64,000 nucleotides of DNA from assembly GCF_963082655.1 (NCBI RefSeq), contig NC_081554.1:56655869-56719868 (forward strand), written 5' to 3'. Both the position numbers and the translations under genes were made by a program. The notes below the pieces were generated by a model. That model was not told the DNA's origin. It was given only the letters and a program-made list of their open reading frames with translations, and ran no database searches. Below, one piece after another: positions 30,400-42,194 of the stretch. This DNA comes from Stomoxys calcitrans (lineage: Eukaryota > Arthropoda > Insecta > Diptera > Muscidae). Position 1 is the stretch's first letter, and each line of letters begins with the position of its first letter.

Positions 30400-30790
30400 T
30401 GTTGATTGATCTCTGTACGAAGTTTCGGAAGGTACATTCGATTTCAATACGAAATTACTTCAGAAATCTTTACGATGTTTCGGAAGGTACATCCGATTTC
30501 ATTACGAAATTAATTCCGAAATCGTTATAAATTTTTTTACAAAGTTTCGGAATATACGTCCGATTTCATTACGAAATTACTTCCGAAATCGTTATGAATT
30601 GTTTGCAAAGTTTCGGAAGGAACATCCGATTTCTATACGAAATTACATCCGAAATTGTTCAGAATTCTTTACGAACTTTAGGAAGGTACGTCTGATTTCA
30701 TTACAAAGTTACTTCAGAAATCGTTCAGAATTCTTTACGAAGTTTCGGAAAGAAATTTCCCTATCCAAATTCCCTAAGGTTTTTTTAGGT
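30400..30790. repeat. ~65-bp tandem repeat (ACGAAGTTTCGGAAGG units)
   Basis: About six copies of ACGAAGTTTCGGAAGGTACA, TCCGATTTCATTACGAAATT and CTTCCGAAATCGTT. Spacing is about 50 bp for the first and about 62-66 bp thereafter. The unit is rich in TTCGGAA and CGAAATT palindromic motifs. Confidence 0.8.
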
Positions 30791-30854
30791 TTCGTTTCGA
30801 AACTGGAACGAATTTGTTCGTTCCGTATGAGTTCATTCCAACCATTGCCTATAC

Positions 30855-31110
30855 GGATGTTTTAGTAACTCTTCGCAACGATTCCCCTACAACCCGTTGT
30901 GTTATAATCGTCCGTATGAGTCGTGAAACACTCTTCTACGTTATAATTGGACAATTAAATTCGTTTGGGAAGCATTAGCAACTCTTCGCTACGATTTTCT
31001 TACAACCCATTTCATTTCAATCGTCCCCATGAGTCGTGAAACCCTCTTTTAGGTTATCATTGGACAAGTTTTAGCAACTCTTCGCGACGATTCTCCTACA
31101 ACCCATTGAG
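30855..31110 (+). repeat. ~115-bp tandem repeat, about 2.5 copies
   Basis: AACTCTTCGCAACGATTCCC, CTACAACCC, ATGAGTCGTGAAACACTCTT and TTATAATTGGACAA recur near 30865, 30970 and 31075 with few differences. Confidence 0.75.
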
Positions 31111-31124
31111 TTATAATCATCCAG

Positions 31125-32165
31125 AAGTTTTGTTTATTCAAATGAAAGGTATTCAAGAGTAGATTACGGTTTTCATAATAAAAGTTGGGTCCAAGTGCCA
31201 GGGGGCCGTCCCAGCCCTAAAACTCCTTAAAATTGGTTTATTTGACGATCATGACAATATGGGACTCAACTGATAGGTATTCGAGAGTAGATTACGAATA
31301 TGGTCACAAAGTAGGAATAGGCGTAATAATTTGTTGATAACGAAAGGGGGCGAACCCTCCCCCGTTACCCCAAAAACACCATCCAAAATCAATAGAGGAC
31401 CGATCAGGACAATATGGGTATCAAATGAAAAGTATGCGGGAGTAGATAACGAATCTGGCAAACAAATTCATGTCGAAGTATATGAGGTCACCCCACCCCC
31501 ACAAAAACGCCCAAAATGGGCACATTAGCCAATCACGGATATACGGGACTCGGTTTGTTTGTTTCGTATTCACTGTAAAACGGCAGAACCGATTTTCTCG
31601 AATTTTCGCATATTTTGCAGGGTAGTCTGGAAGGAGACATAGGCTTTATACCTTTTCGGTGTCGGAATGGGGACGGACCCTCCCCCTTATGCCAAAAACA
31701 CAACCTCAAATCAAAGTGGACTAATCGGGACAATATAGGTATCAAACGAAAGGTATTGGAGAGTAGAATACGAATATGGTATTAAAATTTGAGTCTAAGT
31801 ACCCATCGGGCCGCCCCAACTCTAGTACTCCCCCAAACAGACATATTTGATGTTCATTTCAATATGAGGCTCACATGAAAGGTATTCGGAACTAGATATC
31901 GAATCTGACATACAAAGTCATGAAAGGGAACATAGGCTATATAATTTTTATAAAGGAAACATAGGCTATATAATTTTTAGATATCGGGTGGAGACGGACC
32001 CTCCCCCTTACCCCAACACCACCCATATCCGAAAGTGGTCCGATGGGCACAATAAGGCTATTAAAAGAAAGTTATTGGAGACCAGAAAACGAACATGGTA
32101 TTCCAATTTGGGTCCAAGTACCCGGCCGGCCCCCCAACCCCAAAACTCCTCTAAACAGGCCATCG
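31125..32165 (+). repeat. Dispersed repeat K, long copy
   Basis: Five to six units with CAAATGAAAGGTATTCAAGA, AGTAGATTACGAATATGGTC, GGGCCGTCCCAGCCC and CAAAAACACCATCCAAAATC. ATAGGCTATATAATTTTT is locally duplicated near 31935. Reading frames seen here are fortuitous. Confidence 0.8.
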
Positions 32166-32212
32166 GCCTTCTCTAACAAACCAATACTCTATTTAAGAGC
32201 TTGGATCAATAA

Positions 32213-32521
32213 ATGGCGCATCGCTTTATTGGGCGGTTTGTTGCGATTGATCCTAAAACTCTCACCGATAAGAGGAGAGACTCCCTCAACTGGGCTCGGA
32301 GATTCACTGCAAAGGCTACCAAAAATGCTATACATCTAGGGTCGGAAACGGCACCACAGTCAGCTAAAGGGCTGCGGTCACCTGGAGGGCATCCTATGCC
32401 CAAAAGAACTACGGCGATGAATAGTCCAAAAACCTTTGCTAATGTCCCCAAGAACAACATGGTGAGGTCGACAAGGGAGAAGAACAGGGTTGCACACTTA
32501 GGAACAACTGGAGTGGGTTAG
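32213..32521 (+). CDS. Unrecognised basic, low-complexity ORF (possible LINE ORF1 piece)
   Basis: A 102-codon open frame: basic, Pro/Thr/Lys-rich, with segments such as KRRDSLNWARRFTAKATKNA and SPGGHPMPKRTTAM. Similar composition occurs in the N-terminal part of LINE ORF1 proteins, and LINE relics surround it, but I see no diagnostic domain or zinc knuckle. It could equally be chance coding. Confidence 0.25.
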   Translation: MAHRFIGRFVAIDPKTLTDKRRDSLNWARRFTAKATKNAIHLGSETAPQSAKGLRSPGGHPMPKRTTAMNSPKTFANVPKNNMVRSTREKNRVAHLGTTGVG

Positions 32522-32639
32522 TCAATGGGCTGTCATCTGTATACTCCGCTATCCTTGTGAACCTCAATAAGTCTGATGGAATTGTGTCCTACGGATTCAA
32601 CAAGTTGAAGCTGAAGGTCTATAGAAGCGGTAGGGTTGG

Positions 32640-33010
32640 GAAATCAGGAGATGATTCAGAAATTTCGAAGTTCATATTAATATGGAACTCAAATGAAAAG
32701 AAATTTTCTCAGATTGTGTAGGTTGGTCTGGAAGGAAGCATAGGCTATATAAATTTATGATATCGGGAGGGGGCGGACCCTCCCCCTTAGCCCAAAAGTA
32801 CTACCCCCAAATAGTAATGGACAATATGGGATTCAAATGAAAGGTATTTAAGAGTAGAGTACGAATTTCATGACAAATGGGTGGGTCCAAGTACCTGGGG
32901 ACCCGTCCCAGCCCCAAAAGTCCTTAAAATAGGTTTATTTGACGAACATGATAATATGGGACTCAAATGAAAGGTGTTTGGGAGTAGATTACGAATATGG
33001 TCGCAAATGT
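32640..33010 (+). repeat. Dispersed repeat K, partial copy
   Basis: Contains AGGTTGGTCTGGAAGGAAGC, GGGATTCAAATGAAAGGTAT, GGTCCAAGTACCTGGGG and ATATGGGACTCAAATGAAAG. It is bounded on the right by a SINE-head remnant. Confidence 0.75.
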
Positions 33011-33033
33011 TGCCAACTGCCACTGCTTTGTGC

Positions 33034-33178
33034 GATATTCTCGCCAGGATTCGAACGCGTTCAGCTTAATAGGCTACAATGGCACGAATTCGATATCCGC
33101 ATTCAGGATGAAGTGCACCCACCCTAAAAAGATAACAGAGAGTTAAAGAAGGCGCAGCGGAGCGGGCCCGGCTAGTGT
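33034..33178 (-). repeat. SINE-head remnant joined to the ~110-bp repeat
   Basis: TTCTCGCCAGGATTCGAACG is the SINE B-box region reversed. GGCTACAATGGCACGAATTC and the rest to 33178 match 15062-15150 on the opposite strand. The common junction in both copies argues for a single composite element. Confidence 0.55.
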
Positions 33179-33180
33179 AT

Positions 33181-34580
33181 ATATAAACTAAACCTATTCG
33201 GTCACAGGCGGCGAGAATGCAATCTTCGATAATCAGGATACATTTATGGTGGATTCTAAACAAACACAATTGCTTTTCCAGAACTTTCTTATATCCTAAT
33301 TGAAATAAGGCATATCTAATGGCACATCCAGATCCCTACCTTAGTCGCATAGCTTCTGGATCTGGATATTCAACAGAATCAAGCAGAAGAACACAATAGA
33401 CTGCTACAACAACATTAACCACACAGTTCATCACAATATGATAAAATTTAATCAAACAATTGGAATTAAAGGAAATTCATACGAAAACCAACAACATTGA
33501 CCTGCTATAACAATGAACCTATTATAACAATAATATGCACCACAATGCAAACTTAGTTAACAATCGGTTCCAATTAACTCAACAACAATGGGTGTGACAG
33601 GATTCCATGCAAAATATCCTGCTGCATATCATCCTTCAACACAATTGCGCCAACTCACCACGTCACTTTCATTGTCTCATTATTCATCAATGGATTTTCG
33701 AACCATAATTGTAATTCGTACTGAAACAATTAAACATTTAACAACCTTCCTTAAGCCTAGCGGAGGGCAGTAGTGCTCAGGGTGGAGACGGAGGCGGGCA
33801 GTACGATGACAATAAAACTAATTATCGTAATTCACTTCAATGAAAATTGGTATTGAATGAATTCGATTGAAATACGATTTTGATAATTGTGTTGGCCTGG
33901 GCGAGCATATGTCAAGTGTTGGCTATTTTTTGTTTGTTTTATTGTCATTGTGATTTTGGATTGTTTGGTGATTTCAATGAATGACTAATTAAAACATCCA
34001 TACGCAATTAGCAAATATTGTTAATACGTGCGTATGTTACCTGAAAACCCAATATGAAAGCATGCGTATTTTAAAATGGGTGCGGCAAACAAGGTCAATA
34101 TTTTTGACGCAGTAGTTAGTAAATTAGTTCATAAGGAGACGTTCATGGAACATTAGGGTGGATAGAGAAAAAAAACCAAATTTATACAAAGTTTGTCTTC
34201 AGAGAAAATGACTTAAAAATTTCAAATTGTCTTAGAAATTTCAAATTTCATGGAAATTTAAGTTTGGTAAGGCGAGGGGAGAGAAATATCACATCAGAGA
34301 GCTGGGTCGAGTATTGTGAAGCACTGAGCAGTTTCTAGAAGAAGACGAGGATTGTGAAGAATACTTTCTAGCCTAACTTCAGTGGCGAATGTAAGGTACT
34401 AGTGAGATATCTAGGTTACGCAAAGTTTTCTCAGGATTCCAACACCACAAGCTCCCTCAGAAGGGAGAACGAGATCTTCACCCAAAACAACTTGAAGAGT
34501 GTGGAAATACATATTAGGCAGAAATGATCAAAATACTTAATACCAGGAAACTCTTCGGAAGACCTCATCGGCGACGTTGT
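33181..34580. other. No gene recognised
   Basis: Mixed-composition DNA with no long frame and no known repeat. A short purine-rich stretch lies at about 33770-33800. Two ACTTTCTAGCCT-type fragments near 34360 and 34610 hint at the duplication described next. Confidence 0.35.
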
Positions 34581-34586
34581 GTCGAC

Positions 34587-35020
34587 TTAGAGATGATAGG
34601 GTGGCCGATTCATACTTTCTAGCCTGGCAATGCTACAGGAATTCCTAGGAATTACAGTGCCATGGCTAAATCGTATTCTCAGGGCAAGCCTGACATTTTT
34701 ATATAAACAGATGTTATGGAGGGTTGAAAAATAAACCAGAGCATGAGAAAGAACTATAGGGGCTAAGACCATCGGATCAATCCGGTACGTAGAACCGATT
34801 GCCATGGAATTGAAAAAAACAGTGCAACGTTCTCCTGGATACTTATCGATAACAGATAATAATCAATGACATTGTGTATTAGGAGAAGATAGTGTGGGCG
34901 ATTAACACTTTCTAGACCGGCAATACTACGGGAATCCCTTGGAATTACAGTACCATGGCTAAATCGTCTCTCGGGGCTAGCCTGGCATGATCGTACAAAC
35001 CGATGGTATGGAGGGTTGTC
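34587..35020. repeat. Two ~140-bp direct copies of an unknown sequence
   Basis: 34600-34725 and 34885-35015 share ACTTTCTAG.C.GGCAAT, GGAATTACAGT-CCATGGCTA and ATGGAGGGTTG at an offset of about 288 bp. The copies differ at about 15-20% of sites. The minus-strand frame of the first copy has no recognisable domain. Confidence 0.55.
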
Positions 35021-35102
35021 TTTATGCCCCGGGCAGGAAAAAATGTACTAGAGCATGACAAAGAATTAAAGGTTCTCGAAACTGACATCTTTATAAGCTA
35101 CT

Positions 35103-35400
35103 AGGGTTGCCTTTTATATTTTGGGATTGGGCAATCCTTGTGTTGCAATCTGCCAACTGACAGGTCTATCGTAAAGCTTGAGATTTTTGAAGTTACACGT
35201 ACTCAGAACGTTTTGACACACGAGCGCTATTTGTGTTGTTGAACTATCGTGCGATTGGGACAACCTTAGGCATTAGTGGGACCGTCAATTTGTCAATCGC
35301 TCAAAAAAAGGCTCGTGTCGATTGGTTGAAAGAAATGCTCCAAAAATACGAAACAACTGCATTTTTGTGCACTCAAAACATCGATATGATGACTTGACAC
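35103..35400 (+). pseudogene. Mariner transposase relic
   Basis: The segment begins with AGGGTTGCCTTTTATATTTT, like a mariner terminal repeat. A frame around 35293-35350 reads SIAQKKARVDWLKEMLQKYE, matching the helix before the first catalytic Asp in mariner transposases (KKARVDWSKEML), as I recognise the family. The catalytic aspartates and most of the gene are gone. Confidence 0.6.
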
Positions 35401-35499
35401 CGAATAACTTATTTTTATTCCCGAGGTCAACCTTTTTTGACACCTGAAGAAGCAGAAGGAGATACCTCAATTAGGGTGGCAAAAGAGCTTCGACAATTG

Positions 35500-35705
35500 G
35501 CTCAAACGTCATGCCATCCTCAGAGAAGGCGATAATCTCCTTACATTCCTTGACTGTTCGTGATCGTACCGTGCGGTTTGTTATTGCCCTTAAGGCCTGT
35601 TTACTGTCCGTCTAGATGCTCATACTCAACGTCCTAGCATTAACACCACACCACCTAACGCATTCCGTGATCGTCTGGATCTCCGCCTGCTGAACCGTAC
35701 CATTG
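35500..35705 (-). pseudogene. LOA/R1-like LINE RNase H fragment
   Basis: A minus-strand frame reads TVQQAEIQTITECVRWCGVN, then a stop, then TDSKQALRAITNRTVRSRTV and KECKEIIAFSE. The blocks .Q.E...I.EC and TDS..A..A. are the central RNase H motifs of this LINE class. About 70 codons survive with one internal stop. Confidence 0.7.
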
Positions 35706-35744
35706 GATCGATCAGGGCCATATTGAAGAAGAATGTCGAAGGGA

Positions 35745-36510
35745 CTAGCACAACTCAATGTCCCAAATTTTAGCAAAATCGGACAATAAATGCGCCTTTT
35801 ATGGGCCCAAAACCTTTAATCGAGCTATATCCAAATCTGGACCGATCTGGGTCAAATTGCAGAAAGTTGTCGAAGAGCCTAACGCAACTCACTGTTTAAA
35901 ATTTCAAGGAAATCGGACAATAAATGCGCCTTTTTTTGGGCCCAAAACATAAATCGAGCTTTCGGTCTATATGGCAGCTATATCGAAATCTGGACCGATC
36001 TGGGCCAAATTAAAGAGGAATGTCGAAGGGCCTTGCGCAACTCACTGTACCAAATTTCAGCAAAGTCGGATAATAAATGTGGCTTTTATGGGTCTAAGAC
36101 CCTAATTCGGCGAATCGGTCTATATGGCAGCTATATCCAAATTTGAGCCGATCTGGGCCAGAAGGGCCTAACACAAGTCACTGTCCTAAGTTTCAGCAAA
36201 ATCGGATAATAAATGTGGCTTTAATGGGTCTAGACCCCAAATCGGCGGATCGATCTATATGGGGGCTATGTCAAGATATAGTCCGATATAGCCCATCTTC
36301 AAACTTAACCTGCTTATGGAAAAAAATAATTTGTGCACAGTTTCAGATCAATATCTCTAATTTTGAAGACTGTAGCGTGATTTCAACAGACAGACGGACG
36401 GATCAGATTTTTACGCTGATCAAGAATATATCGACTTTATAGGGTCGGAAATGGATATTTCGGTATGTTGCAAACGGAATGACAAAATGAATATACCTTC
36501 GATGGTGGGT
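35745..36510 (+). repeat. ~153-bp array E with a superfamily-type 3' end
   Basis: About four monomers with GGGCCTAACGCAACTCACTG, CAAAATCGGACAATAAATGC and GAGCTATATCCAAATCTGGA. The 3' end follows: ACAGACAGACGGACGGATCA, AAACGGAATGACAAAATGAA and ATACCTTCGATGGTGGGTAT. The 5' end is missing. Confidence 0.83.
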
Positions 36511-36519
36511 ATAACAACA

Positions 36520-38220
36520 AAAACACTTTAAAGAGTCTCAGCATTTGTGGTGCGTTAAATGTATCAGGGGATGGGCTGCAATGATCGCGATTTCAGCCTT
36601 GCCAGGGTCTCATCAGATTGTGATGCCTCCATAAGAGCATATAATCTATCACCTACTCACTAATTAGTGAGCAGTGCATTGACTGAAACGTGCCGTTTAA
36701 AATGTTGCGTCTTGTTATTCAACCTTTTCTCATAGCGCAGTAAGAGAAAAGTCAAATTCTAACAGCCAACATCTATTCATAAAAACTTCTTACATCAACA
36801 GCACACAAAGTCAAAGACTTGTTATCCAGACAAACTACGCTTGCCATATAATAACTTTTCAATATGAGCCTAGCCACACATTTCTCGACGTGCTGTTTGT
36901 CCATCATTGGTTTTTTGTGCTTCTTTAGTTTGGGTAGAAAAATTATTTAATTTTTTTGTTGGTGTGACTTAGACTTTACATGTTCTTGTTCTTTAGTTTA
37001 AAACCATTTAAAATCGCATCAAAACTCCCTTGTACTCCTTTAATGGCAAGGCAAATTAGTACCATGTCATTTTCGTAAGAGCTCCATTAATTTTCCATTT
37101 TCAACTAATGGATAATTTTTACATATTCCATTCCATTATAAACAAGCTGAGAAAACAAGTAAAACATTTTTTCGTTGTGTTGCAAATACAACCCATAATC
37201 ATAAAAAGCGTTTTTGCTTTGGCAAAATCTGCCAAACCATCCTTCAATAAGAATATTTTCCATTTTCAGCAATTTAATTTAATGCCCTCCAACCGCATTC
37301 TGCGATATACCAAGCCAAGAGAAAAAATCACATTCCTTTGGCAAAAATGTTCACACGCACATGCCAACGCACCAAAAAAAAAAACGGAGAAAAATGCGTA
37401 AAGAAATCTGTTAAAAACCAGGCAAGATCTACAAAGACTTGGAGATGACCAAATGGATATGCTGGTGCAACATGTAACCACTTGTCTTGCACATCAACAG
37501 CAACAACATCATCATTAGTCTCTGACCAAGCAACACCATGGCAAACTTCTAAATGATCAGATCTTGGCTGCTGAACATTCCTGTCTTGCCCAATGGGCCT
37601 TTCTTCTTGGCCCTTCCTCCCCTCCAGAACTAAGCGTTGTGTTTTGGGCTTTTACATTCTTGGGAGTTTTATGTGATTCCTTGTTCTCCGCAGTTTATTG
37701 ACCGCATTACATTTGGTGCCTTGGCAACGAAGAAGAAAGATGGGCTCCATTTGAATCACTGCCCCTTGCCATGTTCTTTTTAAATGATAGTGATGTTGAT
37801 GTTGATGGCGGACTTGAAAATTTTGCCCTTCGGGAATTGTAATGACCACAGCCATGTCTTCCCAGGCATTCATATTTATAGCGAAATTATTTTCGTTCGC
37901 TTACAATGACGAACACTCTTTGGGTTATGGAATATGGTTCAGGTCCATGTAGAGGGCCTAACATGTAAACATGGCAAGTAACAACGACGTCATCAGCTTT
38001 ATGTTACCAGGATTGAAGATTGGCAACAACAACAACGCCGCCACTGCCATCTCACAACACATGTTCTTAACTTAATCGATGTTGTCGTTTGCCAAATGTA
38101 GCCTATGTTCATTCATTTAATAGCAACTCAGACCAGCGAAAATGATGCAACATTGGGAATGAGGGTCGTAAGAATGATTGCTGAAATTATACTTTAGGAG
38201 ATAATAATCGGGAATTTGCC
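36520..38220. other. No gene recognised
   Basis: Low-copy-looking sequence. Frames at 37108-37401 (plus) and 37652-37873 (minus, with an HQHQHHYH run) have no domain. AACAACAACA tracts lie near 38028. Confidence 0.4.
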
Positions 38221-38221
38221 T

Positions 38222-41200
38222 TCGGAAAAAATTTCGGTTAAATTTTTGAGGAAATTTCAGGGAAATTTTGTATTTAGAGAAAATTTCAGGGATATTTTGT
38301 CTTTAGAGAAAATTTTAGGGAAATTTTGTCTTTAGAGAAAATTTCAGGGATATTTTGTCTGTAAAGAAAATTTCAGGGAAATCTTGTCTTTAGAGAAAAT
38401 TATAGGGAAATTTTGAATTTAGAGACAATTTAGGGAAATTTTGTCTTTAGAGAAAATTTTAGAAAAATTTTGTCTTTAGAGAAATTTTCAGAAATTTTGT
38501 CTTAGAGAAAATTTTAGAGAAATTTTGTCTTTATAGAAAATTTCAGGGAAATTTTGTCTTTAGAGAAAATTTCAGGGAAATTTTATCTTAAAAAAAATTT
38601 TCATGGAAATTTTATCTTAAAAAAAATTTTCATGGAAATTTTGTCCTCTGAAAAAACTTTCATTGAAATTTTTCCTTTGGAGAAAATTTCGTAAAAGTTT
38701 TGTCTTTGGAGAAAATTTCAGGGATATTTTGTCTTTACAGAAAGTTTTAGGGAAATTTTGTTTTAAAGAAAATTTGAGGAATATTTTGTCTTTAGAGAAA
38801 ATTTCAGGAAAATTTTGTCTTTAGAGAAAATTTCAGGGAAATTTTGTCTTTAGAGAAAATTTCAGGGAAATTTTGTCTTTAGACACAATTTCAGGGAAAT
38901 TTTGTCTTTAGAGAAAATTTTAGACAAATTTTGTGTTTAGAGAAAATTTCAGGGAATTTTTTCTTTAGAAAAATTTCAAGGAAATTTTATCTTTTGAGAA
39001 AATTTCAGGGAAATTTTGTCTTTAGAGAAAATTTCAAGGAAATTTTATCTTTAGAGAAAATTTCAAGGAAATTTTATCTTTAGAGAAAATTTTGGGGAAA
39101 TTTTGTCTCTAGAGAAAATTTCAGGGATATTTTGTCTTTAGAGACTATTTCATTGAAATTTTGTCCTAAAAGATGATTACAAGGAAATTTTTTCTTTGGA
39201 GAAAAGTTCAGGGAAATTTTGTCTAGAGAAAACTTCAGGCAAATTTTGTGTTTAGAGAAATTTCAGGGAAATTTTGTCTTTGGAGAAAATTTCAGGGAAA
39301 TTTTGTCTTTAGAGAAAATTTCAGGAAAATTTTGTCTTTAGAGAAAATTTCAGGAAAATTTTGTCTTTAGAGAAAATTTCAGGGAAATTTTGCATTTAGA
39401 GAAAATTTCTGGGATATTTTGTCTATAGAGAAAATTTCAGGGAAATTTTGTCTTTAGAGAAAATTTCAGGGAAATTTTATCTTTAAAAAAATTTTCATGG
39501 AAATTTTGTCCTCTGAAAAAACTTTCATTGAAATTTTTCCTTTGGAGAAAATTTCGTAAAAGTTTTGTCTTTAGAGAAAATTTCAGGGATATTTTGTCTC
39601 TACAGAAAGTTTTAGGGAAATTTTGTTTTAAAGAAAATTTGAGGAATATTTTGTCTTTAGAGAAAATTTCAGGGAAATTTGTTATTTAGAGAAAATTTCA
39701 GGAAAATTTTGTCTTTAGAGAAAATTTCAGGAAAATTTTGTCTTTAGAGAAAATTTCAGGAAAATTTTGTCTTTAGAGAAAATTTCATGGAAATTTTGTC
39801 TTTAGACACAATTTCAGGGAAATTTTGTCTTTAGACACAATTTCAGGGAAATTTTGTCCTTAGAAAAATTTTGTGTTTAGAGAAAATTTCAGGGAAATTT
39901 TTCTTTAGAAAAATTTCAAGGAAATTTTATCTTTTGAGAAAATTTCAAGGAAATTTTATCTTTCGAGAAAATTTTGTCTTTAGAGAAAATTGCAGGAAAA
40001 TTTTGTCTTTAGAGAAAATTTTAGGGAAATTTTGTCTTTAGAGAAAATTTTAGGGAAATTTTGTCTTTAGATAAAATTTCAGGGATATTTTGTCTTTAGA
40101 GAAAAGTTCAGGAAAATTTTGTCTAGAGAAAACTTCAGGCAAATTTTGTGTTTAGAGAAAATTTCAGGGATATTTTGTCTTTAGAGAAAATTTCTGGAAA
40201 ATTTTGTCTTTAGAGAAAATTTCAGGTAAATTTTGTCTTTAGAGAAAATTTCAGAGAAATTTTGTCCTGAAAGATGATTACAGGGAAATTTTTTCTTTAG
40301 AGAAAATTTCAGGGAAATTTTGTCTTTAGAGAAAATTGCAGGGAAATTTTGTCTTTAGAGAAAATTGCAGGGAAATTTTGTCTTTAGAGAAAATTTCAGG
40401 GAAATTTTGTCTTTAGAGAAAATTTCAGGGAAATTTTGTCTTTAGAGAAAATTTCAGGGATATTTTGTCTTTAGAGAAAATTTCAGGGATATTTTGTCTT
40501 TAGAGAAAATTTCAGGGAAATTTTGTCTTTAGAGAAAATTTCAGGGAAATTTTGTCTTTAGAGAAAATTTCACGGAAATTTTATCTTTATCTTTTAACTT
40601 TTGTCTCTAGAGAAAATTTTAGGGAAATTTTGTCTTTAGAGAAAGTTTTACGGAAATTTTGTCTTTAGAGAAAATTTTAGGAAAATTTTGTCTTTAGACA
40701 CAATTTCAGAGGAAATTTTGTCTTTGGAGAAAATTTCAGGGAAATTTTGTCTTTAGACACAATTTCAGGGAAATTTTGTCTTTAGACACAATTTCAGAGG
40801 AAATTTTGTCTTTAGACACAATTTCAGAGGAAATTTTGTCTTTAGACACAATTTCAGAGGAAATTTTGTCCTGAAGGATGATTACAGGGAAATTGTTTCT
40901 TTAGAGAAAATTTCAGGGAAATTTTGTCTTTAAAAAAATTTCAGGGAATTTTTGTCTTTAGAGAAAATTTCATGGAAATTTTGTCTTTAGAGAAAATTTT
41001 GGGGAAATTTTGTTTTAGAGAAAATTTTGGGGAAATTTTGTCTTTAGAGAAAATTTTGGGGAAATTTTGTCTTTAGACACAATTTCAGTGAAATTTTGTT
41101 TTTAGAGAAAATTTCAGGGAAATTTTGTCTTTAGTGAAAATTTTAAAAAAATTTTGTCTTTAGAGAAAATTTCAGGGACATTTTTTCTTTAGAGAAAATT

Positions 41201-41444
41201 TCAGGGAAATTTTTTCTTTAGAGAAAATTTCAGGGAAATTTTTCTTTAAAGATATTTTGTCTTTAGAGAAAATTTTAGGGAAATTTTGTCTTTAGAGAAA
41301 ATTTTAGAGAAATTTTGTCTTTAGAGACTATTTCAGGGAAATTTTGTCTTTTGAGAAAATTTGGTCTTTAGAGAAAATTTCAGGGAAATTTTATCTTTAG
41401 AGAAAATTTCAGGGAAAGTTTTGTCTTTAGAGAAAATTTCAGGG
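38222..41444 (+). repeat. 29-bp minisatellite, left part (~3.2 kb)
   Basis: About 110 copies of a 29-bp unit built from GTCTTTAGAGAAAATTTCAG and GGAAATTTT. AAAATTTC and GAAATTTT form a perfect 8-bp inverted repeat around AGG in each standard unit. Variant units (GACACAATTTCAG, GTCCTGAAAGATGATTACAG) recur. A block with CCTCTGAAAAAACTTTCATT appears at 38641 and again at 39506, giving a ~865-bp higher-order repeat. Confidence 0.94.
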
Positions 41445-42177
41445 TGTAGGGAATGGATGAAGGGTCCAACCCTAGGATATATTAAGGGCAGGATGAAGGG
41501 TCCAACCCTAGCAGTTTTGAGGGCAAGATTAAGGGTCCAACCCTAGTGGTTTTATATTTCATTAAATTATGAATTTTATGAACAAATCCTAACCAGACGA
41601 AACGTCCTAGCTGGATAATGTTCAGTTTAATTTTATATTTATTTTACGGGCCAAGTCAGACTTAAAAGTCCTAACTTGTCCTCCTATGAGTTTCTTCCGC
41701 TTTAAATAATGAGACAACTGTCTTCGTTGAATGCTATTAGAAGAAGGATTTTATTTTTAACAAAGTTTAAGACTAAGCCTACAAGTGTTTGACAAACTTA
41801 ATCTGTTATACACTCAAAACAAAAGAAAACATGTTATACAAACGAGAGTGAGAGTACTCACTATAGATCATATGACAAAACGTATAATAAAGAAAGAGAC
41901 AAATGCTATTAGGTGAGTGATAATGATTCGAGTGTAAAATTGCAAATGAGAGAATAAATCCATGGTATATAAATCAATGGTATAAGTTAATGTTACAAAT
42001 GGTAAAAATATCAATGGTATAAATCAAAACTCAAAAGAGTGTTTTAATATTTAACGTTAAAGAGAAATTGGTTACACTCAAGCAAAAATCTAAGTTCAAA
42101 TAAAATTAAAGTGCATTACGTATAATATCAAAAATATAATTATCTTCAATGTAATTTATATAAAAGCTGCTTCTACA
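41445..42177 (-). repeat. Gypsy element 3' LTR (733 bp)
   Basis: By eye, base-for-base identical to 47422-48154. Near its left edge (U5 side on the minus strand) are three ~36-bp direct repeats, each containing AGGGTCCAACCCT (41461-41473, 41497-41509, 41532-41544), a short hairpin with arms AGGGT and ACCCT. Confidence 0.97.
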
Positions 42178-42178
42178 T

Positions 42179-42194
42179 GCTCCCCCTCTGCCTC
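42179..42194 (-). promoter_or_regulatory. Polypurine tract of the gypsy element
   Basis: On the minus strand this reads GAGGCAGAGGGGGAGC, next to the 3' LTR. Purine runs here resist RNase H and prime plus-strand synthesis in LTR retroelements. It overlaps the pol stop codon. Confidence 0.8.

Noticed and set aside
37652..37873. Possible host exon with a His/Gln run
   Set aside because: No splice sites of quality, no domain, and composition typical of CAT/CAA-rich DNA.
38222..41444. CRISPR-like array of short repeats
   Set aside because: Units are contiguous with no unique spacers, and the context is eukaryotic: a minisatellite.
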